Source of the DNA: Veillonella sp.
Lineage (GTDB): Bacteria; Bacillota; Negativicutes; Veillonellales; Veillonellaceae
Assembly (NCBI RefSeq): GCF_018364065.1
Contig: NZ_JAGZMO010000011.1
Coordinates: forward strand, 1 to 64,000
DNA: 64,000 nucleotides
Direction: 5' to 3'
The notes under the pieces were generated by a model. The model saw only the letters and a list, made by a program, of their open reading frames with translations. It did not search any database and had not been told where the DNA came from. Of this stretch, positions 25,391-34,093 are shown one piece after another; within the stretch, counting starts at the first letter, position 1, and each line of letters opens with the position of its first letter. The translations under genes were made by a program, and so were the position numbers.

Positions 25391-26127
25391 TTCATATTTT
25401 TGACACACCGCAGATGGTGGCTGAAGAGGTAGCGAAAGCGTTTGTCGCTTTCACCAAGGAAACAATTAAAGCTACCGGCTCCTGTGTGGTGGCCATTTCC
25501 GGCGGCACAACACCAAATACTTTATTTGAGTTGTTGAACACTGATGAATATCGCAAGGAATTGGACTGGGAAAATATTTTCTTCCTCTGGGTGGATGAGC
25601 GATTTGTACCACAAACCGATCCGGACAACAACTTCTTCCGTGCGGAGCAGCGTTTGTTCGGTAATCTCAGTGCTTGCCGCCATTATTATCCGGTGCCAAC
25701 GAATGACGGCACTGTAGAGGAAGCGGCAGATGCCTATGAAAAAGAAGTGGACATGGTATTGCGTGCCTGTGAAAAAGACTCGCTGGATTTAGTGCTTCTT
25801 GGCCTCGGTGACGACGGTCATACGGCATCTCTGTTCTCGAAGTCTCAGGCCTTACATGTAATGGATCGCAAGATCGCACCGGTTACAGACGGCAAAGTTT
25901 GGAATCGCGTTACTATGACCTTCTCGTTCTTGGCAAAGGCTAAACATGTATGGTTTACCGTTGTGGGCGACTCTAAAGCCACGGCCTTATCCCGTGTGTT
26001 AAGACAACGTATGGATTATGAAGAAGAAAGCTGGCAGGAACGTATCGATCACGTGCTGCCGGGCGCAGTTCTATCACAGGACAGTGTTACCTGGTATGTT
26101 GATAAAGCGGCGAAAAAGCTAAAATAA
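25375..26127 (+). CDS. pgl: 6-phosphogluconolactonase
   Basis: Hydrolyses the Zwf product to 6-phosphogluconate. DevB/SOL-type: VAISGGTTPNTLFELL, FLWVDERFVPQTDPDNNF, LGLGDDGHTASLF. 250 residues. AAGGAGG inside the zwf 3' end precedes ATG 25375, so the two are translationally coupled. gnd is not seen. Confidence 0.94.
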   Translation: MAQDLIHIFDTPQMVAEEVAKAFVAFTKETIKATGSCVVAISGGTTPNTLFELLNTDEYRKELDWENIFFLWVDERFVPQTDPDNNFFRAEQRLFGNLSACRHYYPVPTNDGTVEEAADAYEKEVDMVLRACEKDSLDLVLLGLGDDGHTASLFSKSQALHVMDRKIAPVTDGKVWNRVTMTFSFLAKAKHVWFTVVGDSKATALSRVLRQRMDYEEESWQERIDHVLPGAVLSQDSVTWYVDKAAKKLK

Positions 26128-26225
26128 TAAATAATGAGGTATAAAAAGGCCTCATATTTAAAAATCGTAAATAAATTTTTAATTTATTTATCTGATTCGT
26201 ATCAACGAAATCAATTGTAAAAAAT

Positions 26226-26328
26226 GGGGGTATCTTGAAAAATCAGGACACCTGCAAAGGCGCTTCAACGGGCGTACAGTAACATGGAAATTTTACTCAT
26301 ACCCCCTATAGGATACACCTATACCCCC
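26226..26328. other. possible switch-like RNA element in the pgl-tatA gap
   Basis: GGGGGTAT (26226-26233) can pair with either of two identical ATACCCCC copies (26299-26306 and 26321-26328). The two pairings exclude each other and enclose about 65 or 87 bases. CAGG-ACA-CCTG forms an inner hairpin. The 332-base gap 26128-26459 holds no gene. I do not recognise a known riboswitch core. Confidence 0.4.
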
Positions 26329-26459
26329 TTTGAGTTATACAAATATTTGGATTGATTATTCGCTATTGTAACTCTATAGCCAGCGCCCGTACCTTGTGGT
26401 ACACTAAGGATGTTGAAGGACGTCGGCCGAGAGGAACAGAGCTGAACGAGGTGACGCAT

Positions 26460-26696
26460 ATGTTCAATTTCGGAACACAGGAATTAATTTTAGTTTTAGT
26501 TATTGCATTAGTTGTTTTCGGTCCTGGCAAATTACCTGAAGTAGGTAAAGCCATCGGCAAAGGAATCAACGAATTTAAAGATGCCGTAAGTGGTGATAAG
26601 AAAAAAACGACTGAAAAGGTATCTGACGTGGCAAAAACAGAAGTAATTGATGTAGAAGCCGGCGAAGTAAACGAAAAGAAACATAAAGCTGAGTAA
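26460..26696 (+). CDS. tatA: Sec-independent protein translocase TatA/E component
   Basis: 78 residues. GAGGTGA selects ATG 26460 within a longer open frame that begins at 26352. One N-terminal membrane helix (ELILVLVIALVVFGPGKLPEVGKAIGKG) runs into the hinge FGPGKLP and an amphipathic helix, then a charged tail. TatA oligomers form the pore for folded exported proteins. tatC is not adjacent. Confidence 0.9.
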   Translation: MFNFGTQELILVLVIALVVFGPGKLPEVGKAIGKGINEFKDAVSGDKKKTTEKVSDVAKTEVIDVEAGEVNEKKHKAE

Positions 26697-26703
26697 AGAG
26701 ATT

Positions 26704-26722
26704 CCCCGTGAGCGGGGCTTTT
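26704..26722 (+). terminator. weak terminator between tatA and the CopZ-like gene
   Basis: CCCCG-TGAG-CGGGG followed by CTTTTG; short stem and short T run. Confidence 0.5.
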
Positions 26723-26746
26723 GAAACCATTTGAGGAGGTTTTAGT

Positions 26747-27040
26747 ATGTGTAAAGATTGTGGATGCGGCAGCACTGAACATGCACATAGTCAAGTTTTC
26801 AATGTTCCTGGTATGATGTGCAGCAACTGTGAAAATACAGTAAAAACAGCTGTTCTTGGTTTACCTGGTGTTATGTCCGTAGATGTAAACTTGGAATCCA
26901 AAGACGTAACTGTTTCCTATGATGCAAACAAAGTGAATGCTAACGCTATTTCCGATGCAATTGATGCAACCGGGTTTGATGTTGCTTCCGTTTCTGAAGC
27001 TACACACACACATGGTGCTACTGTAGGCTCAGTAAAATAA
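26747..27040 (+). CDS. CopZ-like heavy-metal-associated domain protein
   Basis: 97 residues with one HMA ferredoxin-like domain (about 16-85) and the metal site GMMCSNC (Cys25, Cys28). An extra Cys-rich start (MCKDCGCG) and His-rich ends (EHAHS, THTHG) could add metal ligands and are unusual for a plain CopZ. Likely a cytosolic copper chaperone. No P-type ATPase or CsoR gene is adjacent. GAGGAGG lies 8 bases upstream. Confidence 0.85.
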   Translation: MCKDCGCGSTEHAHSQVFNVPGMMCSNCENTVKTAVLGLPGVMSVDVNLESKDVTVSYDANKVNANAISDAIDATGFDVASVSEATHTHGATVGSVK

Positions 27041-27053
27041 TAAAAATTAAGAG

Positions 27054-27079
27054 ACCCGTTGCATAGCAACGGTTTTTTT
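27054..27079 (+). terminator. terminator after the CopZ-like gene
   Basis: CCGTTGC-ATA-GCAACGG followed by eight T. Confidence 0.92.
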
Positions 27080-27147
27080 TGTATAGTCATAGTGTAAAGA
27101 TATTTTGGCAGTTAAGTAAATGTACTAAGAACTTTGGGAGTGATCGG

Positions 27148-27591
27148 ATGATTAAGAAATTTGACGACAAGAATTATACTTGGGATGGGGTGGATACGCT
27201 GGTGTATAAACAGGACGGCAGCCCTTTTAAAGACGTAACGCGTCAAGTTCTCTTTGACGGTGCCTTCGATATTCCCTGCCAGTTCCGTTATTTTGAAGTA
27301 AAGCCGGGCGGATATTCCACGATTGAGCATCATGAACATACACATATGGTTATGATCTTCCGCGGCAAAGGACAATGTTTGCTTGGGGAAACGGTAACCG
27401 ATGTGAAGGCCGGCGATTTTGTGGAAATTCCAAGCAACACCATGCATCAGTTCCGCGCTAACCAAGGGGACTATTTAGGATTTTTATGCTTAGTTAATAC
27501 AGACCGGGACAAGGTTAAAATCCCTACAGCGGACGAAATGGAAGCCATGAAACAGAACCCGGTAGTGAAAGAATTTTTGGAAAGTTGTTAG
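27148..27591 (+). CDS. cupin-domain protein
   Basis: 147 residues. GGGAGTGA selects ATG 27148. Single cupin_2 barrel: motif 1 GGYSTIEHHEHTHMVMIFRGKG (His-His...Glu-type metal ligands) and motif 2 GDFVEIPSNTMHQF (last His). Small metal-binding cupins include sugar isomerases, dioxygenases and sensors, so the reaction is undefined. It stands between a terminator and the typA promoter. Confidence 0.8.
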   Translation: MIKKFDDKNYTWDGVDTLVYKQDGSPFKDVTRQVLFDGAFDIPCQFRYFEVKPGGYSTIEHHEHTHMVMIFRGKGQCLLGETVTDVKAGDFVEIPSNTMHQFRANQGDYLGFLCLVNTDRDKVKIPTADEMEAMKQNPVVKEFLESC

Positions 27592-27692
27592 AAAAAATCA
27601 AAAATATACGGTTCCGGTGGTCAATTTTTTACACAGGGCTGTAAATAAGGTATTTTCCACGTGTGCAGTGATTGAAAAAAGTAATTATACGG

Positions 27693-27721
27693 TAGACTAT
27701 TGAATGTTATTGTGCTATAAT
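27693..27721 (+). promoter_or_regulatory. promoter of typA
   Basis: TAGACT (27693-27698), 17-base spacer, TATAAT (27716-27721) with extended -10 TGC. Confidence 0.55.
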
Positions 27722-27814
27722 TTACTATTGTCTTTGAGAATAAAGATAGTATTAAAACTATGTTTTTAGAGTATTCATAAATTTGTATAAATAGTAGCTA
27801 TGTGGGAGGCTTAC

Positions 27815-29626
27815 ATGATTCGCGAAAATATTCGTAATGTAGCAATTATTGCACACGTTGACCATGGTAAAACAACTTTGGTGGACGCCTTATTAAAGCA
27901 GAGCCATATTTTCAGAGCAAATGAAAAAGTGGCGGAACGCGTTATGGACTCCAATGACTTGGAACGTGAACGCGGGATTACAATTCTTTCCAAAAACACG
28001 GCGGTTATGCACAACGACGTAAAAATCAATATCGTTGACACCCCGGGCCATGCTGACTTCGGCGGCGAAGTAGAACGTGTTCTTAATATGGTTGACGGCG
28101 TACTTCTTTTAGTAGACGCTTTTGAAGGTCCTATGCCTCAGACTAAATACGTTCTTCGCAAAGCTTTGGAACAGAAATTGAAGCCAATCGTAGTTATTAA
28201 CAAGATTGACCGTCCTGACCAACGCGTACATGAAGTTGAAGATGAAGTTCTTGAATTGTTCATGGAACTTGATGCAGATGACGATCAGTTAGACTTCCCG
28301 GTTGTATACGCGTCCGCTCGTGACGGCATTGCTAAAGCATCCATGGATGACGAAGGCAAAGACATGCAGCCATTATTCGAAGCTCTTTTACGTGAAATTC
28401 CTGCACCACAGGGCGACATTGAAGGTCCGCTTCAATTCATGGTAACTACACTTGACTATGATGATTATGTAGGTAAAATTGCCGTAGGTCGTGTAGTGCG
28501 CGGTCGTTTGAAAAACGGTCAGCAAGTTGTAATCATGAACGGTGAAAGCACTCGTAAAGCTAAAATCGGTCGTGTATACACTTACAACGGTTTGAACCGT
28601 GTAGAAACTGATGAAGTGGCTATGGGCGACATCGCTGCATTCGTAGGTATTGAAGATATCAATATCGGCGAAACTGTAGCTGACGTGGAAAACCCTGAAG
28701 CATTACCTTCCATCACAATTGACGAACCAACATTATCCATGATGTTCTCCGTTAACAACTCCCCATTCGCAGGTCGCGAAGGCGAATTCGTAACAAGCCG
28801 TCATTTACGTGACCGTTTGTTCAAAGAAGTACAGACTAACGTGTCCATGAAAGTGGAAGAAACTGATTCTCCGGATTCCTTCAAAGTATCCGGCCGTGGC
28901 GAATTGCACTTGGCTGTATTGATCGAAACTATGCGCCGTGAAGGTTATGAATTACAAGTTGGTAAACCACGCGTAATTTACAAACGCATCAACGATCAGC
29001 TCTGCGAACCATTAGAATATTTAACAATTGACGTACCGCAAGAGTTCATGGGTACCGTTATGGAAAACCTTGGCGCTCGTAAAGCGGAACTTATCAATAT
29101 GACTGAATTAGCCGGCTACTTACGTATGGAATTCATCATTCCTGCCCGCGGCTTAATCGGGTTCCGTGCACAGTTCTTAACCAGCACTAAAGGTAACGGT
29201 ATTATGAACCATGTGTTCCACGGTTACGCTCCATTCAAAGGTGAAGTACCTGGCCGTACACGCGGCGCGCTCGTAGCCTTTGAAGATGGTGAAACTACAC
29301 CATACGGTTTGAACTCTGTTCAGGACCGCGGTACTTTATTCATCGGACCTAACGAACCTGTATACACAGGCCGCATCATCGGTGAAAACGCCCGCGATAC
29401 TGATATGGACGTAAACCCATGTAAGAAAAAACATGTTACCAACATGCGTTCCAGCTCCTCCGATGAAGCTGTTCGCTTGGTACCACCTCGTATTTTCAGC
29501 TTAGAACAAGCTTTAGAATGGATCAACGATGACGAATTGGTTGAAGTAACGCCAAAGAGCATTCGTATGCGTAAAGCAATCCTTGACCGTGCTGCACGTG
29601 CTAAAGCGGCTAAGAACAGTAAATAA
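27815..29626 (+). CDS. typA: translational GTPase BipA/TypA
   Basis: 603 residues from ATG 27815 (GGGAGG upstream; the in-frame ATG 27800 lies before the ribosome site). G1 AHVDHGKTTL, G2 region RERGITI, G3 DTPGHADFGGEV, G4 NKIDRPD. Domain II and EF-G-like domains III/V follow, with the BipA-specific C-terminal domain. A ribosome-bound GTPase used in 50S assembly and stress or low temperature (family knowledge). The following gene starts 1 base after its stop. Confidence 0.96.
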   Translation: MIRENIRNVAIIAHVDHGKTTLVDALLKQSHIFRANEKVAERVMDSNDLERERGITILSKNTAVMHNDVKINIVDTPGHADFGGEVERVLNMVDGVLLLVDAFEGPMPQTKYVLRKALEQKLKPIVVINKIDRPDQRVHEVEDEVLELFMELDADDDQLDFPVVYASARDGIAKASMDDEGKDMQPLFEALLREIPAPQGDIEGPLQFMVTTLDYDDYVGKIAVGRVVRGRLKNGQQVVIMNGESTRKAKIGRVYTYNGLNRVETDEVAMGDIAAFVGIEDINIGETVADVENPEALPSITIDEPTLSMMFSVNNSPFAGREGEFVTSRHLRDRLFKEVQTNVSMKVEETDSPDSFKVSGRGELHLAVLIETMRREGYELQVGKPRVIYKRINDQLCEPLEYLTIDVPQEFMGTVMENLGARKAELINMTELAGYLRMEFIIPARGLIGFRAQFLTSTKGNGIMNHVFHGYAPFKGEVPGRTRGALVAFEDGETTPYGLNSVQDRGTLFIGPNEPVYTGRIIGENARDTDMDVNPCKKKHVTNMRSSSSDEAVRLVPPRIFSLEQALEWINDDELVEVTPKSIRMRKAILDRAARAKAAKNSK

Positions 29627-29627
29627 T

Positions 29628-30401
29628 ATGAATAGTTCACGAATTGGTAAAACAACTCGTGGCAACATAACGCAAGAGTTCACACTCTTTTTCGATGAAA
29701 AACAAGTGCCCTATAAGGTAACCTGGAAATCGGTTAAGAATTTGAATCTTCGCATCAATTCTGAAGGCACCGTTTCCGTATCGGTGCCTTTTAGAACATC
29801 TGTGGAAACAGTGAACGATTTTGTGCGTTCCCATGTGGATTTTATACGAAAAGCACTTTTGCGTAATAAGCCTCGGGAGAAGCAGCGGCAGATGCAATAT
29901 GTATCCGGTGAAAAGTTGCGACTTCTGGGCCACGTTGTCACGTTAAAAGTAATGGCCTTGTCGAACGGTCAGGTTCCCTATGTAAGTTGGGATGAACATG
30001 CACCGCAATATTTGTACATGTATGCCAAAGATTCCATGGATACTGCGGCGCGCGGGAAGTTGTTGGTGCGCTTCCTTGAGCAGTATATGCATGATTTGGT
30101 ACTCACCATAGGCGGCCATGTGTATGAACGATATATCGCGGCGGGCTATGATATTCCGCGGCCCACTTTCCGCGTGGCCAAGGCGAAAACCCGCTGGGGC
30201 TCCTGCTCGCCGGCGACAGGACGCATCATGATTAACAAACAGCTCCTGGGAGCACCACGGCGCTTTCTGGAATATGTGATGATTCATGAGTTCGCTCATT
30301 TGATTCATCCGAACCACTCCGCACAGTTTTGGGCCGTAGTGGCTCAGTTCATGCCGAACTGGAAAGACATTCGCCATGAACTGAATCATTATTTCCGATA
30401 A
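29628..30401 (+). CDS. YgjP-like (DUF45) zinc metallopeptidase domain protein
   Basis: 257 residues from ATG 29628. An N-terminal beta-rich part has LNLRINSEGTVSVSVPF. The DUF45 core holds KAKTRWGSCSPATGRIMINKQL and the zinc motif HEFAHLIHPNHSAQFW (HExxH plus the downstream H). The family is cytosolic with unclear substrates. The start is uncertain, since the ribosome site is weak and an in-frame start at 29583 would overlap typA. Co-transcribed with typA and closed by a terminator. Confidence 0.82.
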   Translation: MNSSRIGKTTRGNITQEFTLFFDEKQVPYKVTWKSVKNLNLRINSEGTVSVSVPFRTSVETVNDFVRSHVDFIRKALLRNKPREKQRQMQYVSGEKLRLLGHVVTLKVMALSNGQVPYVSWDEHAPQYLYMYAKDSMDTAARGKLLVRFLEQYMHDLVLTIGGHVYERYIAAGYDIPRPTFRVAKAKTRWGSCSPATGRIMINKQLLGAPRRFLEYVMIHEFAHLIHPNHSAQFWAVVAQFMPNWKDIRHELNHYFR

Positions 30402-30476
30402 ACGTGCGAACAAACAATTAAATAAAGCGAACGAACATATGATATAATAATTATATGTTGAGTACTGATGAAGAAG

Positions 30477-30504
30477 AGGACTGACATTGCGTCAGTCCTT
30501 TTTA
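30477..30504 (+). terminator. terminator after the typA operon
   Basis: AGGACTGAC-ATTGC-GTCAGTCCT followed by TTTTTA. A TATAAT-like stretch lies just upstream (about 30443). If dnaE is transcribed from it, this hairpin would act as an attenuator. Confidence 0.8.
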
Positions 30505-30551
30505 TGTCCGGATTATGTATGTACGATTATAGTTTTTACTGGAGGCATATG

Positions 30552-33500
30552 ATGAAACCGTTTGTTCATTTACATGGGCATACTGAATATAGTTTACAAG
30601 ACGGCATCAGCCGTCTGGATCAAATGGTGGCGCGCGCCAAGGAGCTAAACATGCCGGCCTTGGCGATTACGGATCACGGTAATATGTGCGGTGCCATAAA
30701 ATTTTATAAAGAAGCTGTTGATGCGGGCATTAAACCGATTATCGGCTGCGAAGTGTATGTTACCGAAGGAAGCCGCTTTACGAAGGAAATGCAGAACGGC
30801 AAGAATGAACGATTGAAGCATTTAATCTTGTTGGCGGAAACTATGGAAGGGTATCAGAATCTGACGAAGATAGTGTCTCGCGGCTTTACGGAAGGCTTCT
30901 ATCGCCGTCCTCGCGTTGATCACGATTTATTAGGCCAATACAGTAAGGGAATTATTGCGCTCAGCGCCTGTATTCAAGGGGAAATTCCGCAACATGTACT
31001 ACAGGATGACTTGGATGGAGCACGCAAGGCCTTAGAGCGATACATTCAGATTTACGGAAAAGATAACTTCTTCCTGGAAATCCAGAACCATGGTCTCCCT
31101 GCGGAAGCGAAGGCGCAGGATGCGCTCATTCAGTTGTCCAAAGAGTATGGTGTAGGCCTGGTAGCATCCAATGACTTCCATTATGTATTGCAGGAAGACG
31201 CGGAAGCGCAGGATATTAAAGTTTGTATTGCTACGGGTGCCAAGGTGGCGGATACAGACCGTTTAAAGTTCCCAAATGACCAGTTCTACATGAAGAGCGG
31301 CGATGAAATGGACGCCTTGTTCGGTCATATTCCGGGCGCCATGGAAAATACGCTGGCCATTGCGGAGCGCTGCAATGTAGTGTTCAACTTTAATGAACAT
31401 CACTTGCCTCATTTCGATGTACCGGAAGGAGAAACGGCATCGTCCTATTTGCGCCATTTGTGCGAACGGGAGATTCCCCGTTTATATGGAACCGAACCGC
31501 GTCCCGATGTGATGGAGAGACTGGACTATGAATTATCCGTCATTGCCCAGATGGGCTTCGACGATTACTTCCTCATCGTATGGGACTATGTACGCTATGC
31601 CCGCGAACACGACATCCTCGTCGGTCCGGGCCGTGGCAGTGCGGCCGGTTCCGTCGTTGCCTACTTGCTGGGCATTACCGGTTTGGATCCCCTCAAGTAC
31701 GATTTGCTTTTCGAACGCTTCCTGAACCCGGAACGTATCAGCATGCCTGATATTGATATCGACTTCTGCTACGTAAAACGTGACCTGGCTATCGATTATG
31801 TAACCCGTAAATACGGTCAGGACCGGGTGGCGCAGATTATTACGTTCGGTACAGAAGCGGCGCGAGCCGTTATTCGCGACGTAGGCCGCGTTATGGATTT
31901 GCCGCTTCAAGATGTAAATAAGTATGCCAAGATGATTCCCAATGAGCTGAAAATCAAATTAAAAGATGCTCTAAAGGGAAAAGAACTGAAGCATTTATAT
32001 GATACAGACCCTCAAGTTAAACAGCTGTTTGACTACGGCCAAAAATTGGAAGGCATTGCTCGTAATGCGTCCACCCATGCGGCGGGCGTCGTAATTTCGG
32101 CGGATCCGATTGAAGAACATGTGCCGCTCCAAAATGGTGGCGACAGCGGCTTTGTTACCCAATACGATAAAGATAATATTGAAGAATTGGGCCTCTTAAA
32201 GATGGACTTCTTGGGTTTGCGCACCCTTACCGTTATGGATGATGCGCTGAAACTCATCAAGGAAAATCACGGCATTGATATTGATCTGGATAAAATTCCT
32301 CTCGATGACAAGGCTGCCTGTGATATTCTGTCGAAAGGTGATACGGCCGGCGTGTTCCAGCTGGAGTCCGAAGGGATTACCAAACTGGTTATGGATTTGC
32401 GGCCGGAGCATTTTGAAGACCTCATTCCGTTAGTGGCGCTATACCGTCCTGGTCCTCTGGGCAGCGGCATGGTGGAAGATTTCATTAAACGCCGCCACGG
32501 TGAAATGGAGATTACATACCTTCATCCTTTATTGCAACCGATTCTGAAAGATACGTTCGGCGTTATTCTGTATCAGGAACAGGTTATGCAGATTGCGTCC
32601 GCCATGGGCGGTTTCTCCTTGGGCCAAGCGGATTTGATGCGCCGTGCTATGGGGAAAAAGAAGGAAGAAGTTTTGAAGGCGCAACGTCAGTCCTTCGTGG
32701 AAGGGGCGCGCAAGAATAATATTGAAGAAAGCATTGCCAATGAAGTATTCGATCTGTTGGTATACTTTGCGGGCTACGGCTTTAATAAATCGCACAGTGC
32801 GGCGTACGCTTACATTGCGTATCAGACGGCGTACTTGAAGGCGCATTATTATCCTGAATTCATGGCGGCCACCATGACAAGCTTTATGACCAATGTGGAC
32901 AAGCTGACGTACTATATTAATGACTGCAAGAAGCACAATGTAAAGGTGCTGGGTCCTGACATTAACTATGGGGAACAGAACTTTGCCGTGCAGGACGGAG
33001 CGATTCGTTTCGGTTTGGGCGGCGTAAAGAGCGCCGGCGACAATGCTATTGAAAAGCTCCTCATTGAGCGTCATGTAAACGGACTTTACACGTCGATTGT
33101 GGATTTTTGTAAGCGCGTTGAGTCCAAAGTGGTGAATAAACGCCTCTTGGAAAGTTTGATTCGCTGTGGTGCTATGGACAGTTTTAAGGAAAATCGCAAT
33201 CAGCTTCTTCAAGTGTATGAACAGGCGCAGCAAATCGGTCAGAAGTATCAAAAGGATCAGGCCTTGGGCACAATGAGCCTTTTCGGCGATGATGTGGAAG
33301 ATGAGTCGCAAACCTTACATATTCCTGATGTGGAAGATTTGCCGACTGAGGAAAAGTTGCGTGACGAAAAAGAATATACGGGCTTTTATATTACGGGACA
33401 CCCCCTTGAAGCTTACGAAGATGAGCTGAGTACGCTCTTTGAATTGGGCCGACTGCACGACAATCCGGAACAATATGATAAGCAGAAGGTGACTATGGGC

Positions 33501-33968
33501 GGTTTAATCGTGGACAAGACGGATAAAATTACGCGCCGTAATGATATAATGTCAATTATTCGCCTGGAAGATTTTTCCGGGTCTGCCAATATTGTAGTGT
33601 TCCCACAGGCATATCAGCGCAGTCAGGCATGGCTCGCCGTGGATATGGCGGTGCGCGTAACGGGCCGTATTGATGCGGATGAAAAGGGTGTGCAGATTAT
33701 TGCGGACCAGATCGGGCCGCTCAAGCGTGCCTATGACCAGGCAAAAGGTATTATCATACATATTCGCCCCGGTTATGATACGGCGGAAGCCAGTGCGAAG
33801 TTGAAAGAACTCCTCATTCCGGCGGAAGGTAATGTGCCGGTTGTGTTCTATTTGCACCGCCAAAAGAAGCGGATGGGCGTGGCTAAGGCATACTATTTCA
33901 CTCCAGGAACAAAAATTTGCAATGAAATTGAAAAGATTTTAGGTCCTGATAGTGTGGAAATCGTGTAG
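30552..33968 (+). CDS. dnaE: DNA polymerase III alpha subunit (DnaE1)
   Basis: Replicative polymerase, 1138 residues from ATG 30552 (GGAGG 6 bases upstream; the frame is open from 30468). PHP domain at the N-terminus (FVHLHGHTEYSLQDG). Polymerase core has GPGRGSAAGSVVAYLLGI and PDIDIDFC with catalytic aspartates, then THAAGVVIS and FNKSHSAAYAYIAYQTAYLK. C-terminal OB fold around residues 985-1060 (VTMGGLIVDK, RLEDFSGSANIVVFP). No intein or split. Confidence 0.97.
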   Translation: MKPFVHLHGHTEYSLQDGISRLDQMVARAKELNMPALAITDHGNMCGAIKFYKEAVDAGIKPIIGCEVYVTEGSRFTKEMQNGKNERLKHLILLAETMEGYQNLTKIVSRGFTEGFYRRPRVDHDLLGQYSKGIIALSACIQGEIPQHVLQDDLDGARKALERYIQIYGKDNFFLEIQNHGLPAEAKAQDALIQLSKEYGVGLVASNDFHYVLQEDAEAQDIKVCIATGAKVADTDRLKFPNDQFYMKSGDEMDALFGHIPGAMENTLAIAERCNVVFNFNEHHLPHFDVPEGETASSYLRHLCEREIPRLYGTEPRPDVMERLDYELSVIAQMGFDDYFLIVWDYVRYAREHDILVGPGRGSAAGSVVAYLLGITGLDPLKYDLLFERFLNPERISMPDIDIDFCYVKRDLAIDYVTRKYGQDRVAQIITFGTEAARAVIRDVGRVMDLPLQDVNKYAKMIPNELKIKLKDALKGKELKHLYDTDPQVKQLFDYGQKLEGIARNASTHAAGVVISADPIEEHVPLQNGGDSGFVTQYDKDNIEELGLLKMDFLGLRTLTVMDDALKLIKENHGIDIDLDKIPLDDKAACDILSKGDTAGVFQLESEGITKLVMDLRPEHFEDLIPLVALYRPGPLGSGMVEDFIKRRHGEMEITYLHPLLQPILKDTFGVILYQEQVMQIASAMGGFSLGQADLMRRAMGKKKEEVLKAQRQSFVEGARKNNIEESIANEVFDLLVYFAGYGFNKSHSAAYAYIAYQTAYLKAHYYPEFMAATMTSFMTNVDKLTYYINDCKKHNVKVLGPDINYGEQNFAVQDGAIRFGLGGVKSAGDNAIEKLLIERHVNGLYTSIVDFCKRVESKVVNKRLLESLIRCGAMDSFKENRNQLLQVYEQAQQIGQKYQKDQALGTMSLFGDDVEDESQTLHIPDVEDLPTEEKLRDEKEYTGFYITGHPLEAYEDELSTLFELGRLHDNPEQYDKQKVTMGGLIVDKTDKITRRNDIMSIIRLEDFSGSANIVVFPQAYQRSQAWLAVDMAVRVTGRIDADEKGVQIIADQIGPLKRAYDQAKGIIIHIRPGYDTAEASAKLKELLIPAEGNVPVVFYLHRQKKRMGVAKAYYFTPGTKICNEIEKILGPDSVEIV

Positions 33969-33984
33969 GCCATTATTGTATAAT
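33955..33984 (+). promoter_or_regulatory. possible promoter of pyk
   Basis: TGGAAA (33955-33960) inside the dnaE end, 18-base spacer, TATAAT (33979-33984). The leader to pyk would be about 100 bases. Confidence 0.4.
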
Positions 33985-34093
33985 GACTAGTATAAAGGGA
34001 TAGATATACATAAAGTGTATTGTTTGCTTTAGATTATTTTATGAGGGATACATAAAATACAGCGCAATTATTGCTTTAAGAGAGGAATCTATT

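Noticed and set aside
32529..33311. 260-codon frame on the minus strand within dnaE
   Set aside because: Antisense shadow of the polymerase. No ribosome site, and residue composition is typical of a reverse reading of a GC3-biased gene.
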